Under the pieces are notes generated by a model that worked only from the letters and a program-made list of their open reading frames with translations, was not told the origin of the DNA and searched no databases. The translations under genes were made by a program, and so were the position numbers. A stretch of DNA of 64,000 nt from Calditrichota bacterium (GTDB lineage: Bacteria; Calditrichota; Calditrichia; Calditrichales; Calditrichaceae), in contig JAJRSO010000027.1 of assembly GCA_024278755.1 (NCBI GenBank), positions 1-64,000 of the forward strand, given 5' to 3'. This document shows, piece by piece, positions 45,030-53,689 of this stretch; position 1 is the stretch's first letter, and every line of letters begins with the position of its first letter.

Positions 45030-46490
45030 CTATTTTGCCAACCCAAGTTGCTTTCGCGTGCGCTTAATGTATTTCAACTGAGGCGAATCTTTGGTTCCAT
45101 TATGCGTGTTCCTTTCCATATCATCCAGCAAAGCGTTTACTTTTTCACGTCCGGTTAACGATTTAACAGCCTCAACAGGCGTTTGATTGTTTAGAGCCGG
45201 AATTTTTTCGTTGGGCCATTTTTCCCAGTAGGATTCAAGATACTGGTCCATTATTTCCTGCATTTCAGCTTCCGGCAGTTCTTCCTGCGCCGTTCCGGGT
45301 AAGGGCGTTGGCTCTTTCTCTTCAAGCGCTTCATCAATCGATTTTATTTGTGCGCTGCGAAATTGGGCTTCTTTGCCTAAATGTTTCTTAATCTCTGCCT
45401 TAATCTTTTTGGCGCGTTCTTCGGAATTAACATAGACGCTTAATTCGGTTCCGTCAATGGTTATTTCGCCCATTAAAATTAATTCGTTCTTTCGGGGGCC
45501 GCTTCTTTGTATTTTTATCCAGGGGAATTTGATTTTGCTTAGATTATTATCGGTGTCAAATTCGGCCTGCTCAAGAAGCTCGGTTTCGGAATGCATAGGA
45601 GCGGCTAAATGTTTTAGTTTTTCAAACGCCGGTTGCGGAGAGGCGATCTTATAATGGAGCGTGCTAAAGACAAGCGAATCGCCGTCCGTGTTACGTATTT
45701 CCGGCAGGGTTGTAATCCGATCATAAATATCAAAATAAAGGTGGCGTAAGTCGATTTCCAAGGTAGACAGATGGGCGCCGGTAATAGTTTTTTTAATGGA
45801 TTTTTCGATATTCTCCCGGAATTCTATAATCTGAATTTTATAAGCCGGTGTAATCGGCAGCGCTCCCAACCCCGCAAACAGACTTATGCCGTCCATTTGT
45901 ATCACTTTCGCGTATACAATATTCCCGGCCTGTAACGATTGGGAAGCGGATAGTTCATGCACATACAATTCTGTTCCTAGTAAAATATCTCTAAGCCGCA
46001 GCCCTTTACCGGGATGGCTTTCCAATACTTCGTGGAAACTAAATACGCCGGAACAACTGATTTGGATAGACCTTTTTTCCGTATCCGTTAAGCGAAGCTT
46101 ATATTTTTCCAAATACAATTCGGCAAAAGTAGACGGAACAGCGCCTAATGTATCAAACAACGGATCAAATTCGTCTATCCAAAGCCTGGGCCGCCAATTG
46201 TACAGGAACCAGGAAAAAAAGCTGTTGCTGGTGGGCGAATTCTCCTTAAATGGTTGATTCTCCCTGTCTTCGGTATACATCCTCCAGATTCTTCTCAAAT
46301 CTTTTTTGTTTACCATGCTTGCGGAGAATTGCAATAATTTACCGGCTAATTCTTCACCTACCCGACGGATTCTTTTTCTCGTATTCTCTGTTTCCGTGCC
46401 CGCCTGTTCTTTTTTTAAACAGCAGACCTTGTATTTCTTACCGCTGCCACAGGGACAGGGCGCGTTTAACGGATGAACATTTTTTGACAT
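45030..46490 (-). CDS. SEC-C motif protein of unknown function
   Basis: A 486-residue soluble protein that starts MSKNVHPLNAPCPCGSGKKYK with the zinc-binding SEC-C motif CPCGSGKKYKVCC at residues 9-21. The middle is not recognised. The C-terminal part (PNEKIPALNNQTPVEAVKS then GREKVNALLDDME) resembles a tail repeatedly found in other SEC-C proteins and in MbcA/ParS-like antitoxins. I start it at ATG 46490 because AGGAA precedes it and the SEC-C motif is normally N-terminal or C-terminal; the frame stays open to 46670 but that part is hydrophobic nonsense. It precedes the helicase gene by 15 bp, suggesting a joint nucleic-acid role. Confidence 0.78.
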   Translation of the reverse strand: MSKNVHPLNAPCPCGSGKKYKVCCLKKEQAGTETENTRKRIRRVGEELAGKLLQFSASMVNKKDLRRIWRMYTEDRENQPFKENSPTSNSFFSWFLYNWRPRLWIDEFDPLFDTLGAVPSTFAELYLEKYKLRLTDTEKRSIQISCSGVFSFHEVLESHPGKGLRLRDILLGTELYVHELSASQSLQAGNIVYAKVIQMDGISLFAGLGALPITPAYKIQIIEFRENIEKSIKKTITGAHLSTLEIDLRHLYFDIYDRITTLPEIRNTDGDSLVFSTLHYKIASPQPAFEKLKHLAAPMHSETELLEQAEFDTDNNLSKIKFPWIKIQRSGPRKNELILMGEITIDGTELSVYVNSEERAKKIKAEIKKHLGKEAQFRSAQIKSIDEALEEKEPTPLPGTAQEELPEAEMQEIMDQYLESYWEKWPNEKIPALNNQTPVEAVKSLTGREKVNALLDDMERNTHNGTKDSPQLKYIKRTRKQLGLAK

Positions 46491-47258
46491 TTTAAGAATT
46501 CCTGAATGTATTAATGCGATTAATAAAGATAGAAAAAAAACGGTATCCGGGAAAGAATTTATTACGGAGAAATTTGAAGCGCATAAAAATATCGCTCCCA
46601 TCCCCAAAAGAAATGAAAATGATGAGTCCAGTTTAAAAAGGCATAGCCACCGATTTCCACAGAAAGACACGGATTGTTTTTATTGAAATTACATTGAATA
46701 TATTCGTGTAAATTCGTGATTTTTATAGTGAACTCAGTGATTGAGATTGTTTTAACCCGAGAGAAGCGCTCCGATTCGCAGGCTGTTGCAAAAGAATTTT
46801 TTGCCACTGAGAACACAGAGTTAACCGCGAGAAAACGTGGAGAATTCAAGTATTAAAGTCACTGCGCTTTTAATAAAAGGCCGTCTCTTTTTCCGTATTT
46901 TTGTAATTGTTTTTGCAGATTCCCGCTCTTTCGTATTTGTACGACGCGTTTATTTCAGATCTATTTTTTGCAAGCGCTGAACGATGTTACAAAATACCGG
47001 CCAAAAGATAGAAAGCCTTCTGCCGTTTCTTTGCAGCTCCATCCGTGAAAACTCGCGGCAATATTTTTTAAGTGCGTTACCCGCACAATTCGATATTAAA
47101 TTTGTTTTTTGTTTTGCAATGGCAAAGATTCTTTAATTGACATTTAATAAACAGATTCTTTAATTTAGCCTTGTGCCAATAAGCACAGTTTCCTTTTTGT
47201 ATTAGCGTTAATATTAATCTTATCCGAAAAACAATATTAACAGGTTAGGAAGAATACA
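46491..47258. other. 768-bp intergenic region with degenerate repeat-like words
   Basis: No convincing gene. From 46648 to 46830 the sequence contains words such as CCACAGAAAGACACGGATT (46657-46675), TTCGTGTAAATTCGTG (46703-46718) and CACTGAGAACACAGAG (46805-46820). These look like the 'cacgaatttcacgaa' type of dispersed intergenic sequence seen in many FCB and related genomes. An open frame at 46562-46849 on the minus strand runs through them but has no coding character. GTGCG and CGCAC form a small hairpin at 47075-47089. A promoter for the next gene is at 47137-47164. Confidence 0.45.
47137..47164 (+). promoter_or_regulatory. sigma-70-type promoter for the LPP20-like gene
   Basis: A consensus TTGACA (47137-47142), 16 bases, then TTTAAT (47159-47164; five of six match TATAAT). 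The expected start near 47171 leaves a leader of about 88 bases before ATG 47259. Confidence 0.6.
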
Positions 47259-48623
47259 ATGAAAGTAGTACTGCGTAGTCTATTTATTCTGAGTATTTGT
47301 CTGATTCAGGTTTCTGTTTTTGCCCAGTCTAAAAAGCCCTCCTGGGTCGAACAGCGTCCTGTAAACCACTTTTATTATATCGGCATCGGTTCGGCGCCCA
47401 AAGAAGGCAGCGAAGCCGATTATCGTCAGGCGGCAAAAGACAATGCTCTGCAGGATTTATCCTCCGAAATTCAGGTTAATATTTCCAGCGATTTTATTCA
47501 TAATTTAACGGAAAAATCCGGTATTGTGGAAGAAGATGTGAAATCGCAGGTACGTTCCAGCACCAAAGCCTTTTTAGTCGGATACGAGGCGGCCGGCGCC
47601 TGGGAGGATGAAAATACCTACTGGGTTTATTACCGTCTGTCCAAAGAGCTGTACGAAAAAAAGCGGAACGAACGCAGAGAAAGCGCGTTAAAGCTGGCGT
47701 TGGACCTGTATAAAAAAGCGCGGCAAAAAATTAAAAATTTGGATCCCGCTTCGGCGCTGCGCATGCACGTACAGGCGGTTGGGGCCATGCAGGAATTTCT
47801 GGCGGAACCGCTTAAGGCTAAAATAAACGGCCAGACAATAATTTTACAAAACGAAATTTTCAACGCTTTGCAGGAAGTTTTGACCGCGTTGGAATTGAAC
47901 GGCAAGACAACCCGCATTTCCGCCAAAAGCAGCCAGGCGTTAGAGGAACCGCTTCAGGTGACGGCTCTGTTTCGGGATAAATCCGGAATGGCACACAAGG
48001 TGAGCGGATTGCCGCTTAATTTCTCTTTTGCGCGTGGCAAGGGAACGCTGGTTAATTATCTGGAAACCAATGCCCAAGGTGTTGCTCGCTGCCAGGTTTC
48101 GCGAATTGGATCGGGCGATAAACTGCAGATTATTCAGGCGCAGGTCGCCATCAAACAGATGCAACCGGAAGGGTTTTCACAGCTGGCCCAGAATATTATC
48201 AATAATCTCAGTCTACCGCAGGTACGCTTTATTTTAAACGTATCCGGTTTAACGGTATATGTGGAAGCATCGGAAAAAAATCTGGGTCGGGATACTGGGA
48301 TGTTGGTTGTGGAACCGCGCTTAAAAACAGCCATGGCCGACAAAGGGTTTATCTTTACCGATGATATTTCCAAAGCGGATATTTTAATTGATTTAAAAGC
48401 GGCTTCCCGCAAAGGCGCGCAGGTGTACAATCTCTATTCCGCCTTTGCCGATGTAACCATCTCTGTAACGGATTTACGATCCGGCAGCGAGGTTTATAAA
48501 AAAGCCTTCAGCAATATTAAAGGGATTCAGCTTAATTTTCAGAAAGCAGGCAACAAAGCGCTACAGGCGGCAGGAGAAAAAATGGAACAATTACTGCCGG
48601 AAATCATTAAACCACTGCAATAA
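47259..48623 (+). CDS. secreted LPP20-family protein
   Basis: A 454-residue exported protein with a signal peptide ending near residue 23 (SVFAQ, no lipobox Cys). Residues about 25-140 resemble the LPP20 family (PSWVEQRPVNHFYYIGIGSAP and AAKDNALQDLSSEIQV). The middle (near 230-280: LPLNFSFARGKGTLVN, then TNAQGVARCQV) looks like an Ig-like domain. The last 150 residues resemble a domain with alternating strands and helices that ends LLPEIIKPLQ. LPP20-type proteins are periplasmic or outer-membrane-associated with unclear roles. AGGAAGA precedes the ATG. Confidence 0.7.
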   Translation: MKVVLRSLFILSICLIQVSVFAQSKKPSWVEQRPVNHFYYIGIGSAPKEGSEADYRQAAKDNALQDLSSEIQVNISSDFIHNLTEKSGIVEEDVKSQVRSSTKAFLVGYEAAGAWEDENTYWVYYRLSKELYEKKRNERRESALKLALDLYKKARQKIKNLDPASALRMHVQAVGAMQEFLAEPLKAKINGQTIILQNEIFNALQEVLTALELNGKTTRISAKSSQALEEPLQVTALFRDKSGMAHKVSGLPLNFSFARGKGTLVNYLETNAQGVARCQVSRIGSGDKLQIIQAQVAIKQMQPEGFSQLAQNIINNLSLPQVRFILNVSGLTVYVEASEKNLGRDTGMLVVEPRLKTAMADKGFIFTDDISKADILIDLKAASRKGAQVYNLYSAFADVTISVTDLRSGSEVYKKAFSNIKGIQLNFQKAGNKALQAAGEKMEQLLPEIIKPLQ

Positions 48624-48739
48624 AAATTGGGTGGCGGTATACGCAATTGGGGCGCTCTTGCTTTCAATTGCGGGGCACATTAAATTAGGCGGCCTTTCAG
48701 ATGAGTCTATGGTTCACATATTATTGTAGGAGATACATA

Positions 48740-49129
48740 ATGCAGGTGATGAAAACAGTTTTAATCGGTCTTATTTTGATGTTTGTAGTGTTTTCGTGTT
48801 CTAAAACATTAAGTGAAGAAGAGTATTACAATGCGGCAAAAGAGGCTTATACAAAAGAGAATTTTAAACTGGCCATTGATAATTTTAAAAATATAGTCAG
48901 CCATTATCCACAGGGAAAACGGGCGGCGGAAGCCAGTTTTATGTTGGGCTTTATCAATGCTAATGATATAAAAGATTTTGACGAGGCAAAAAAATATTAC
49001 GAAGATTTTATTAAAAAATATCCCAAACACGAACTGGCCGACGATGCGCAATATGAGCTGGAAACCCTGGGAAAGGATATCAACGACCTGCCCATTTTTA
49101 AAAAACTAAACGGTGATTCGCTAAAGTAG
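48740..49129 (+). CDS. small TPR lipoprotein
   Basis: A 129-residue lipoprotein: signal peptide with lipobox VVFSC (Cys near residue 20), then two or three TPR units (EEYYNAAKEAYTKENFKLAI and DEAKKYYEDFIKKYPKH). It resembles half of a BamD/YbgF-type protein but is far too short for BamD (about 240 residues). AGGAG at 48728-48732 is seven bases before ATG 48740; the frame is open to 48701 but lacks a signal there. A clear terminator follows, so it likely shares a transcript with the LPP20-like gene, 116 bp upstream. Confidence 0.75.
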   Translation: MQVMKTVLIGLILMFVVFSCSKTLSEEEYYNAAKEAYTKENFKLAIDNFKNIVSHYPQGKRAAEASFMLGFINANDIKDFDEAKKYYEDFIKKYPKHELADDAQYELETLGKDINDLPIFKKLNGDSLK

Positions 49130-49146
49130 TGAACGCCGCATTTGAT

Positions 49147-49180
49147 AAAAAAGGCTGTTCCAAAGGAGCAGCTTTTTTTT
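49147..49180 (+). terminator. intrinsic terminator after TPR lipoprotein gene
   Basis: GCTGTTCC (49154-49161) pairs with GGAGCAGC (49165-49172) around an AAA loop, extended by A/T pairs and followed by a run of eight T from 49173. It is a textbook intrinsic terminator 17 bases after the stop codon. Confidence 0.88.
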
Positions 49181-49253
49181 TAGTTTTTTTTGAAACTTTT
49201 TTGAAACCGAAAAGTTAATATAACCTTATTCAAAATACTAAAGGTCAAACAAA

Positions 49254-50141
49254 ATGAAAACGCTTGTTTTTATCTTGCTGCTATTGGCCTCCGCGGCCCT
49301 GCATGCAGCGGATAGTACGGCATCCAAAATTACGCTTCATACTTATCTGGAACAAAATGATGTCCCGCAGAACCGGGAGGCGGTTTACCATGTGGAACTT
49401 TCGTGGGAAGGCGACCTGCAACGGTATCATATTTCACAGATAAGCACACCTGTTTTAACTAATTTAACGCTGCGCGGAAGCGGTTCGGCCAACCGTTTTT
49501 TTACCGATGAGCAGGGTAAATCCCATTCGTTAAAGCGTATTACCTACTATTTAAAACCGGTCGAAATGGGGATGGCTTATATCGATGGCATTACCGTGCA
49601 ATACGAGGATACTAAGACTCAGCAAAAGGAGTCGTTGTCGGCGCAGCGTCTTGGCGTAAAGATTATCGAAGCGGTTCCGGAAGCGGGCGCCGGCGTTTCC
49701 GCGGGAGTCATCCTGTTCTATATTCTATTAGTCGTCTTTTTAGCTGTATTCGCTTATTCCCTTTGGAAATATTTTAAGATTCGTAATGAAGAGCAAGAAG
49801 AGACCGCGCCGGAATTGAGCCTTGAAGAACGTTTTCTCGAAGAATTAAATCTTCTTAAAAAAGATAACGGAAATAATCCGGAAGATGGCTTTCACCAGTT
49901 AATGCAACTGACCAGGCGCTATTTCTCTGATAAATTTGAACTGAACCCGGCTGCCGGATTTAACGAAATAAAGAAATTGTTAGAAGATAAAAACGCACCG
50001 GCCGATCTGTTCACAAAACTGGAGCGCCTGTATCGGCAGGGAGAATTGAGCCAGTTTGCGGGTGCGAGTATTTCGGACGGCGATTTCCACCTCTTTACCG
50101 ATACGGTGGAATTGCTTTTGCAGTCGGGCAAAGAAGATTAG
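49254..50141 (+). CDS. BatD-like membrane protein (first copy)
   Basis: A 295-residue protein: signal peptide (to about residue 18, ALHAA), a periplasmic beta-sandwich (20-145), a membrane segment (near 151-172) and a cytoplasmic helical domain (190-290: HQLMQLTRRYFSDKFELNPAAGFNEIKKLL and RLYRQGELSQFAG). This is the C-terminal plan of BatD/DUF4381 proteins, with a single sandwich instead of several. It heads the Bat locus, 300 bp before moxR. It should be anchored in the inner membrane and may link periplasmic and cytoplasmic partners of the MoxR complex. Confidence 0.7.
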   Translation: MKTLVFILLLLASAALHAADSTASKITLHTYLEQNDVPQNREAVYHVELSWEGDLQRYHISQISTPVLTNLTLRGSGSANRFFTDEQGKSHSLKRITYYLKPVEMGMAYIDGITVQYEDTKTQQKESLSAQRLGVKIIEAVPEAGAGVSAGVILFYILLVVFLAVFAYSLWKYFKIRNEEQEETAPELSLEERFLEELNLLKKDNGNNPEDGFHQLMQLTRRYFSDKFELNPAAGFNEIKKLLEDKNAPADLFTKLERLYRQGELSQFAGASISDGDFHLFTDTVELLLQSGKED

Positions 50142-50441
50142 TACGTGAGTACTGAAGTTTTTTTGCAAAAATAATAAATAACAAAATCCAAGGAACAGAT
50201 AAAACCCAAAGTCAAAATAACAAGGATCGGAATTTTAGCGTCAAAATCATAATACTCTATGCGTTTGGATTTTTATTATTAGGAGTTAAAATGAATTTGA
50301 TTTTTCTGCCCTTCGCCCCCAAATAACAGGAGCAAGCTTCGCTTAGGGCAGGCATTGTTTTTTTGGAGTTATTTGTGTTCTGGTAGTTGTATTTTGGAAT
50401 TTTATATAAATAGTTTTTATGAGTCAGGTGAAGGAGGATAA
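50142..50441. repeat. imperfect AT-rich palindrome with GC-rich apex
   Basis: No gene. An A-rich left arm (50170-50219, words ATAACAAAATCCAAGG and AACCCAAAGTCAAAATAACA) is complementary in an imperfect way to a T-rich right arm (50356-50410, TTGGAGTTATTTGTG and TTGTATTTTGGAATTTT). The centre holds a 7-bp GC stem, CTGCCCT (50306-50312) with AGGGCAG (50345-50351). Arms of the same type occur at 53707-53856. A perfect AAGGAGG ribosome-binding site for moxR is at 50431-50437. Confidence 0.6.
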
Positions 50442-51431
50442 ATGAATCCCGATATTAAAGCGATTAATGAAAAGATAGAACAGGAAAGCGCGTTTGTCGA
50501 TAAGATTCTAACCGAAGTTAAAAAGGTTATCGTCGGTCAGGAGTATATGGTGGAACGACTGTTGATCGGTTTGCTGGGCAACGGTCATATTTTGCTGGAG
50601 GGCGTTCCCGGTCTGGCTAAAACCTTAACGGTCAATACGCTGTCCAAAACCATAAAAACCAAATTTCAGCGCATTCAGTTCACCCCGGATCTGCTTCCGG
50701 CCGATTTAATCGGTACGCTGATTTACAACCAGAAAGAAGCCAAATTCACCACTAAAAAAGGACCTATTTTTAGCAACCTGATTTTGGCGGACGAAATTAA
50801 CCGCTCCCCGGCCAAGGTGCAAAGCGCCCTGCTCGAAGCGATGCAGGAGCGTCAGGTTACCATCGGCGAAAATACGTTTCAGTTAGACGATCCCTTTTTG
50901 GTGCTGGCCACCCAGAATCCCATTGAGCAGGAGGGAACCTATCCGTTGCCCGAAGCCCAGGTGGATCGTTTTATGTTGAAATTAAACGTAGGTTATCCGT
51001 CCAAAGAAGAAGAGCTGGAGATCCTGCGCCGCCAAACCCGCTTTGATCCGGTGGATGTGGAGGCGGTCATCACGCCGCAGGAACTGGTACACGCCCGCCA
51101 TGTGGCTGCGGAAGTGTATATGGATGAGAAGATTGAAAAATATATTGTGGATATTGTGTTTGCCACGCGGGAACCCGAAGCGCACGGACTGGACGATCTG
51201 AAAATGCTGATTAATTTCGGCGCCAGCCCCAGAGCTTCCATTTTTCTGGCGCAGGCGGCAAAAATGCACGCCTTTCTGCGCCGCAGAGGTTATGTGACCC
51301 CGGAAGATGTGCGGGCCATCGGCCTCGATGTGATGCGTCACCGTGTGATCCTTTCCTATGAAGCGGAAGCGGAAGAGATGACTCCGGAAGATGTGGTCAG
51401 TAAAATTCTGAACCGCGTTGAGGTTCCGTAG
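50442..51431 (+). CDS. MoxR-family AAA+ ATPase
   Basis: A 329-residue cytoplasmic ATPase. Walker A is LLEGVPGLAKTLTV (near residues 46-59), Walker B ILADEINRSP (near 109-118), and sensor 1 lies in LATQNPIEQEGTYPLPEAQVDRF (near 150-172), a MoxR hallmark. MoxR proteins act as chaperone-like motors with VWA-domain partners, here encoded downstream (DUF58, BatA, BatB). AAGGAGG four bases before ATG 50442 makes this the best ribosome-binding site in the region, consistent with high expression. Confidence 0.95.
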   Translation: MNPDIKAINEKIEQESAFVDKILTEVKKVIVGQEYMVERLLIGLLGNGHILLEGVPGLAKTLTVNTLSKTIKTKFQRIQFTPDLLPADLIGTLIYNQKEAKFTTKKGPIFSNLILADEINRSPAKVQSALLEAMQERQVTIGENTFQLDDPFLVLATQNPIEQEGTYPLPEAQVDRFMLKLNVGYPSKEEELEILRRQTRFDPVDVEAVITPQELVHARHVAAEVYMDEKIEKYIVDIVFATREPEAHGLDDLKMLINFGASPRASIFLAQAAKMHAFLRRRGYVTPEDVRAIGLDVMRHRVILSYEAEAEEMTPEDVVSKILNRVEVP

Positions 51432-51674
51432 ATTTTAAATAATGGAATACGTTTTAAGTGTAAACAAAGTGGTTGTCGCTCGTTAGCGGGTGAACGGCAA
51501 TCGGTCGTGAACAGAGCTAAACAATTGTCGGGGAGCGCTTCATTAGAGGATGCTTCGTCATTCAGATTCTCGGAATTCCTCGCAAAGGCGTACACCTGTT
51601 TTTTTGTCCGCCGCCACTTGGTTTAGGTTAAAGATATTTTGCTTAATAAATAAAAATTCTGGTTAAGATAAAAT

Positions 51675-52667
51675 ATGTGGATCGTTGCGTTAACAGTTTT
51701 AGTTCTAATATTACTGGTGTTGTTTTTTCTCTATTCATCGCGGAGCGCGTCTAAACGTTCGGCGCTTACGGAAGAGGAATCAAAACAGATACCGCGGGAA
51801 CTGCTCAAAAAAGTAAAACAGATCGAAATTTCTACCCGGCACGTGGTAAACGAGGTGTTTTCCGGGGAATACCATTCCGTGTTCAAAGGCCGCGGGATGG
51901 AATTTGCCGAAGTGCGCGAATACCAGCACGGGGATGATGTGCGCATGATCGACTGGAATGTTTCCGCCCGGATGGGGCACCCCTTTGTAAAACTGTTCGA
52001 AGAAGAACGCGAACTGACGGTGATGATTCTGGTGGACGTGAGCTCCAGCGGTAATTTTGGCACCACCGAGCAGCTCAAGCGAGAAGTGGCGGCAGAACTT
52101 TCGGCGGTTTTGGCTTTTTCGGCTATTAATAATAATGATAAGGTCGGCCTGATTATTTTTTCCGACAAGATCGATAAGTTCATTCCGCCGCGCAAAGGGA
52201 AAAAACACGGCCTGCGGGTGATTCGGGAAATTCTGTTTAACAAACCGCAGGAAGCCTCCACCGATTTACCGGGCGCTTTGGAATATTTAAACCGCATCAT
52301 TAAACGGCGCAGCACGGTTTTTTTAATTTCCGATTTCCTTTCGGAGAATTATGAAAAAGCCCTGCAAACGGCCAATAAAAAACACGACATCATTGCCCTG
52401 AGCATCACCGACCCGCGCGAAATATCCCTGCCCGACGCCGGGATGATCGATCTGGAAGACGCGGAAACCGGCGAAGCGTTTTTGCTGGATACCGGCAGTA
52501 AAACGATTCGTGATAGTTTTTATAACGAATCGTTACGTATGCATACGGAGCGTGAAAATTTTTTCCGTTCCATCGGGATGGATTATATCAATATTTTAAC
52601 CGACCGCTCCTATGTGGAACCCATTACCCGTTTTTTCCGGATGCGGGCCAAACGGCTGCGGGTGTGA
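51675..52667 (+). CDS. DUF58 protein with VWA-like fold
   Basis: A 330-residue protein. The core starts near residue 38 (LLKKVKQIEISTRHVVNEVFSG), with the DUF58 signature YQHGDDVRMIDWNVSARMG (near 83-101) and a VWA MIDAS-like DVSSSG (near 120). An N-terminal membrane segment (WIVALTVLVLILLVLFFL, residues 2-19) precedes the core and should anchor it to the inner membrane; many Bat-type DUF58 proteins lack it. DUF58 partners of MoxR are standard in this gene order. The 243-bp gap before it, from 51432, holds nothing I recognise. Confidence 0.88.
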   Translation: MWIVALTVLVLILLVLFFLYSSRSASKRSALTEEESKQIPRELLKKVKQIEISTRHVVNEVFSGEYHSVFKGRGMEFAEVREYQHGDDVRMIDWNVSARMGHPFVKLFEEERELTVMILVDVSSSGNFGTTEQLKREVAAELSAVLAFSAINNNDKVGLIIFSDKIDKFIPPRKGKKHGLRVIREILFNKPQEASTDLPGALEYLNRIIKRRSTVFLISDFLSENYEKALQTANKKHDIIALSITDPREISLPDAGMIDLEDAETGEAFLLDTGSKTIRDSFYNESLRMHTERENFFRSIGMDYINILTDRSYVEPITRFFRMRAKRLRV

Positions 52668-52750
52668 ATTAAAGCCGGTTGTTGCGGACGGCCTTTGCCG
52701 CCTGTGGCTGGACAAACCGTAAAATATTGGTTACAAAAATGGAATAAAAA

Positions 52751-53674
52751 ATGAAAAAGATACTTCTTATCAGCAGTTTGTTCCTGTTACTCATTGCCTG
52801 TGGCAAACAGGAACAGCCCCGGATTTCGGCCGAAGCCCGGCTGAATCTGGCAAATGCCTATTATACGAACGGTCTGTATGAGGCGTCGGTTCAGGAGTAC
52901 CTGACCTATCTGAAAACCTACGCGCTAAAAGACGCCCGGCGAGCCAATACGTTTTTCACCATTGCCAATATTTATTTTGATCGGCTGCACGATTATGAAA
53001 AAGCCCTGGAATACTATTTTAAGGTAAAGTACCTCTATCCGCAGAGCACGCTGCAAACCGAGGTAGGTAAAAAGCTGGTGAACTGCTTAGAGCGTTTGCA
53101 AAAATCAGGCGACGCCCAGCGCATCTACGAAAAAGAGGCCGCGCTCGATAAAAATCAGGTAAAGGAAAACCGTCCGGGTAAGGTGCTGGCAAAGACGTCC
53201 ACACGCACATTCACTCAGGGCGATCTGGATTTCGAAATCAGTCAGTTGCCGGTGTATATGCGCGATGCGTTTGAGGATAAAAAGAAAAAAGAAGAATTTC
53301 TGCAGCAACTGGTTTTGCAGGAACTGTTGTACGATTCTGCCAAACGTCAGGGACTGGATAAAGACAAGGATGTGCTGGAAGGCGCCTTCCGCGCTAAAAA
53401 GGGGCTGATGGCCGATAAGCTGTTGCAGCAGGAATTAAAAGATAAAGTTAAAATCGAAGCCAGAGATGTGGAACTCTACTATGAGGCGCATAAAGATAAA
53501 TATGCGGAAAAAGACAAAAAGGGCAAGGTGATCCGGCAGAAACCGCTGCGGGAGGTGCAGCAACAGGCGGCGCAGGATTTATCGCTGGAACGGCAACAGC
53601 AGGCCTATCAGGAACTGGCGCAGCGTCTGATGAAGGCGGAGGACGTGCAGTTCTTTAACAACCGGATTCGTTAA
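52751..53674 (+). CDS. TPR lipoprotein fused to a SurA-like chaperone region without PPIase domain
   Basis: A 307-residue lipoprotein with lipobox LLIAC (Cys near residue 17). Residues 27-115 contain TPR units (LANAYYTNGLYEASVQEYL, TIANIYFDRLHDYEKALEYY). From about 140 it resembles the helical N-terminal part of SurA/PpiD-type chaperones (TFTQGDLDFEISQLP, then EEFLQQLVLQELLYDSAKRQGL and RDVELYYEAHKDKYA). The parvulin PPIase domain that normally follows is absent: the chain passes straight to the closing helix (LREVQQQAAQDLSLERQQQ). A periplasmic chaperone or scaffold role in the Bat complex is inferred. It lies between DUF58 and the second BatD-like gene. Confidence 0.7.
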   Translation: MKKILLISSLFLLLIACGKQEQPRISAEARLNLANAYYTNGLYEASVQEYLTYLKTYALKDARRANTFFTIANIYFDRLHDYEKALEYYFKVKYLYPQSTLQTEVGKKLVNCLERLQKSGDAQRIYEKEAALDKNQVKENRPGKVLAKTSTRTFTQGDLDFEISQLPVYMRDAFEDKKKKEEFLQQLVLQELLYDSAKRQGLDKDKDVLEGAFRAKKGLMADKLLQQELKDKVKIEARDVELYYEAHKDKYAEKDKKGKVIRQKPLREVQQQAAQDLSLERQQQAYQELAQRLMKAEDVQFFNNRIR

Positions 53675-53689
53675 TACAATAAATAAAAA

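Noticed and set aside
46491-46670. Longer N-terminus for the SEC-C protein
   Set aside because: The added 60 residues are hydrophobic and unlike any SEC-C protein start; ATG 46490 has AGGAA in front and begins right before the zinc motif.
46562-46849. Small gene in the gap before the LPP20-like gene
   Set aside because: The frame crosses dispersed-repeat words, has no ribosome-binding site of note and reads like translated non-coding sequence.
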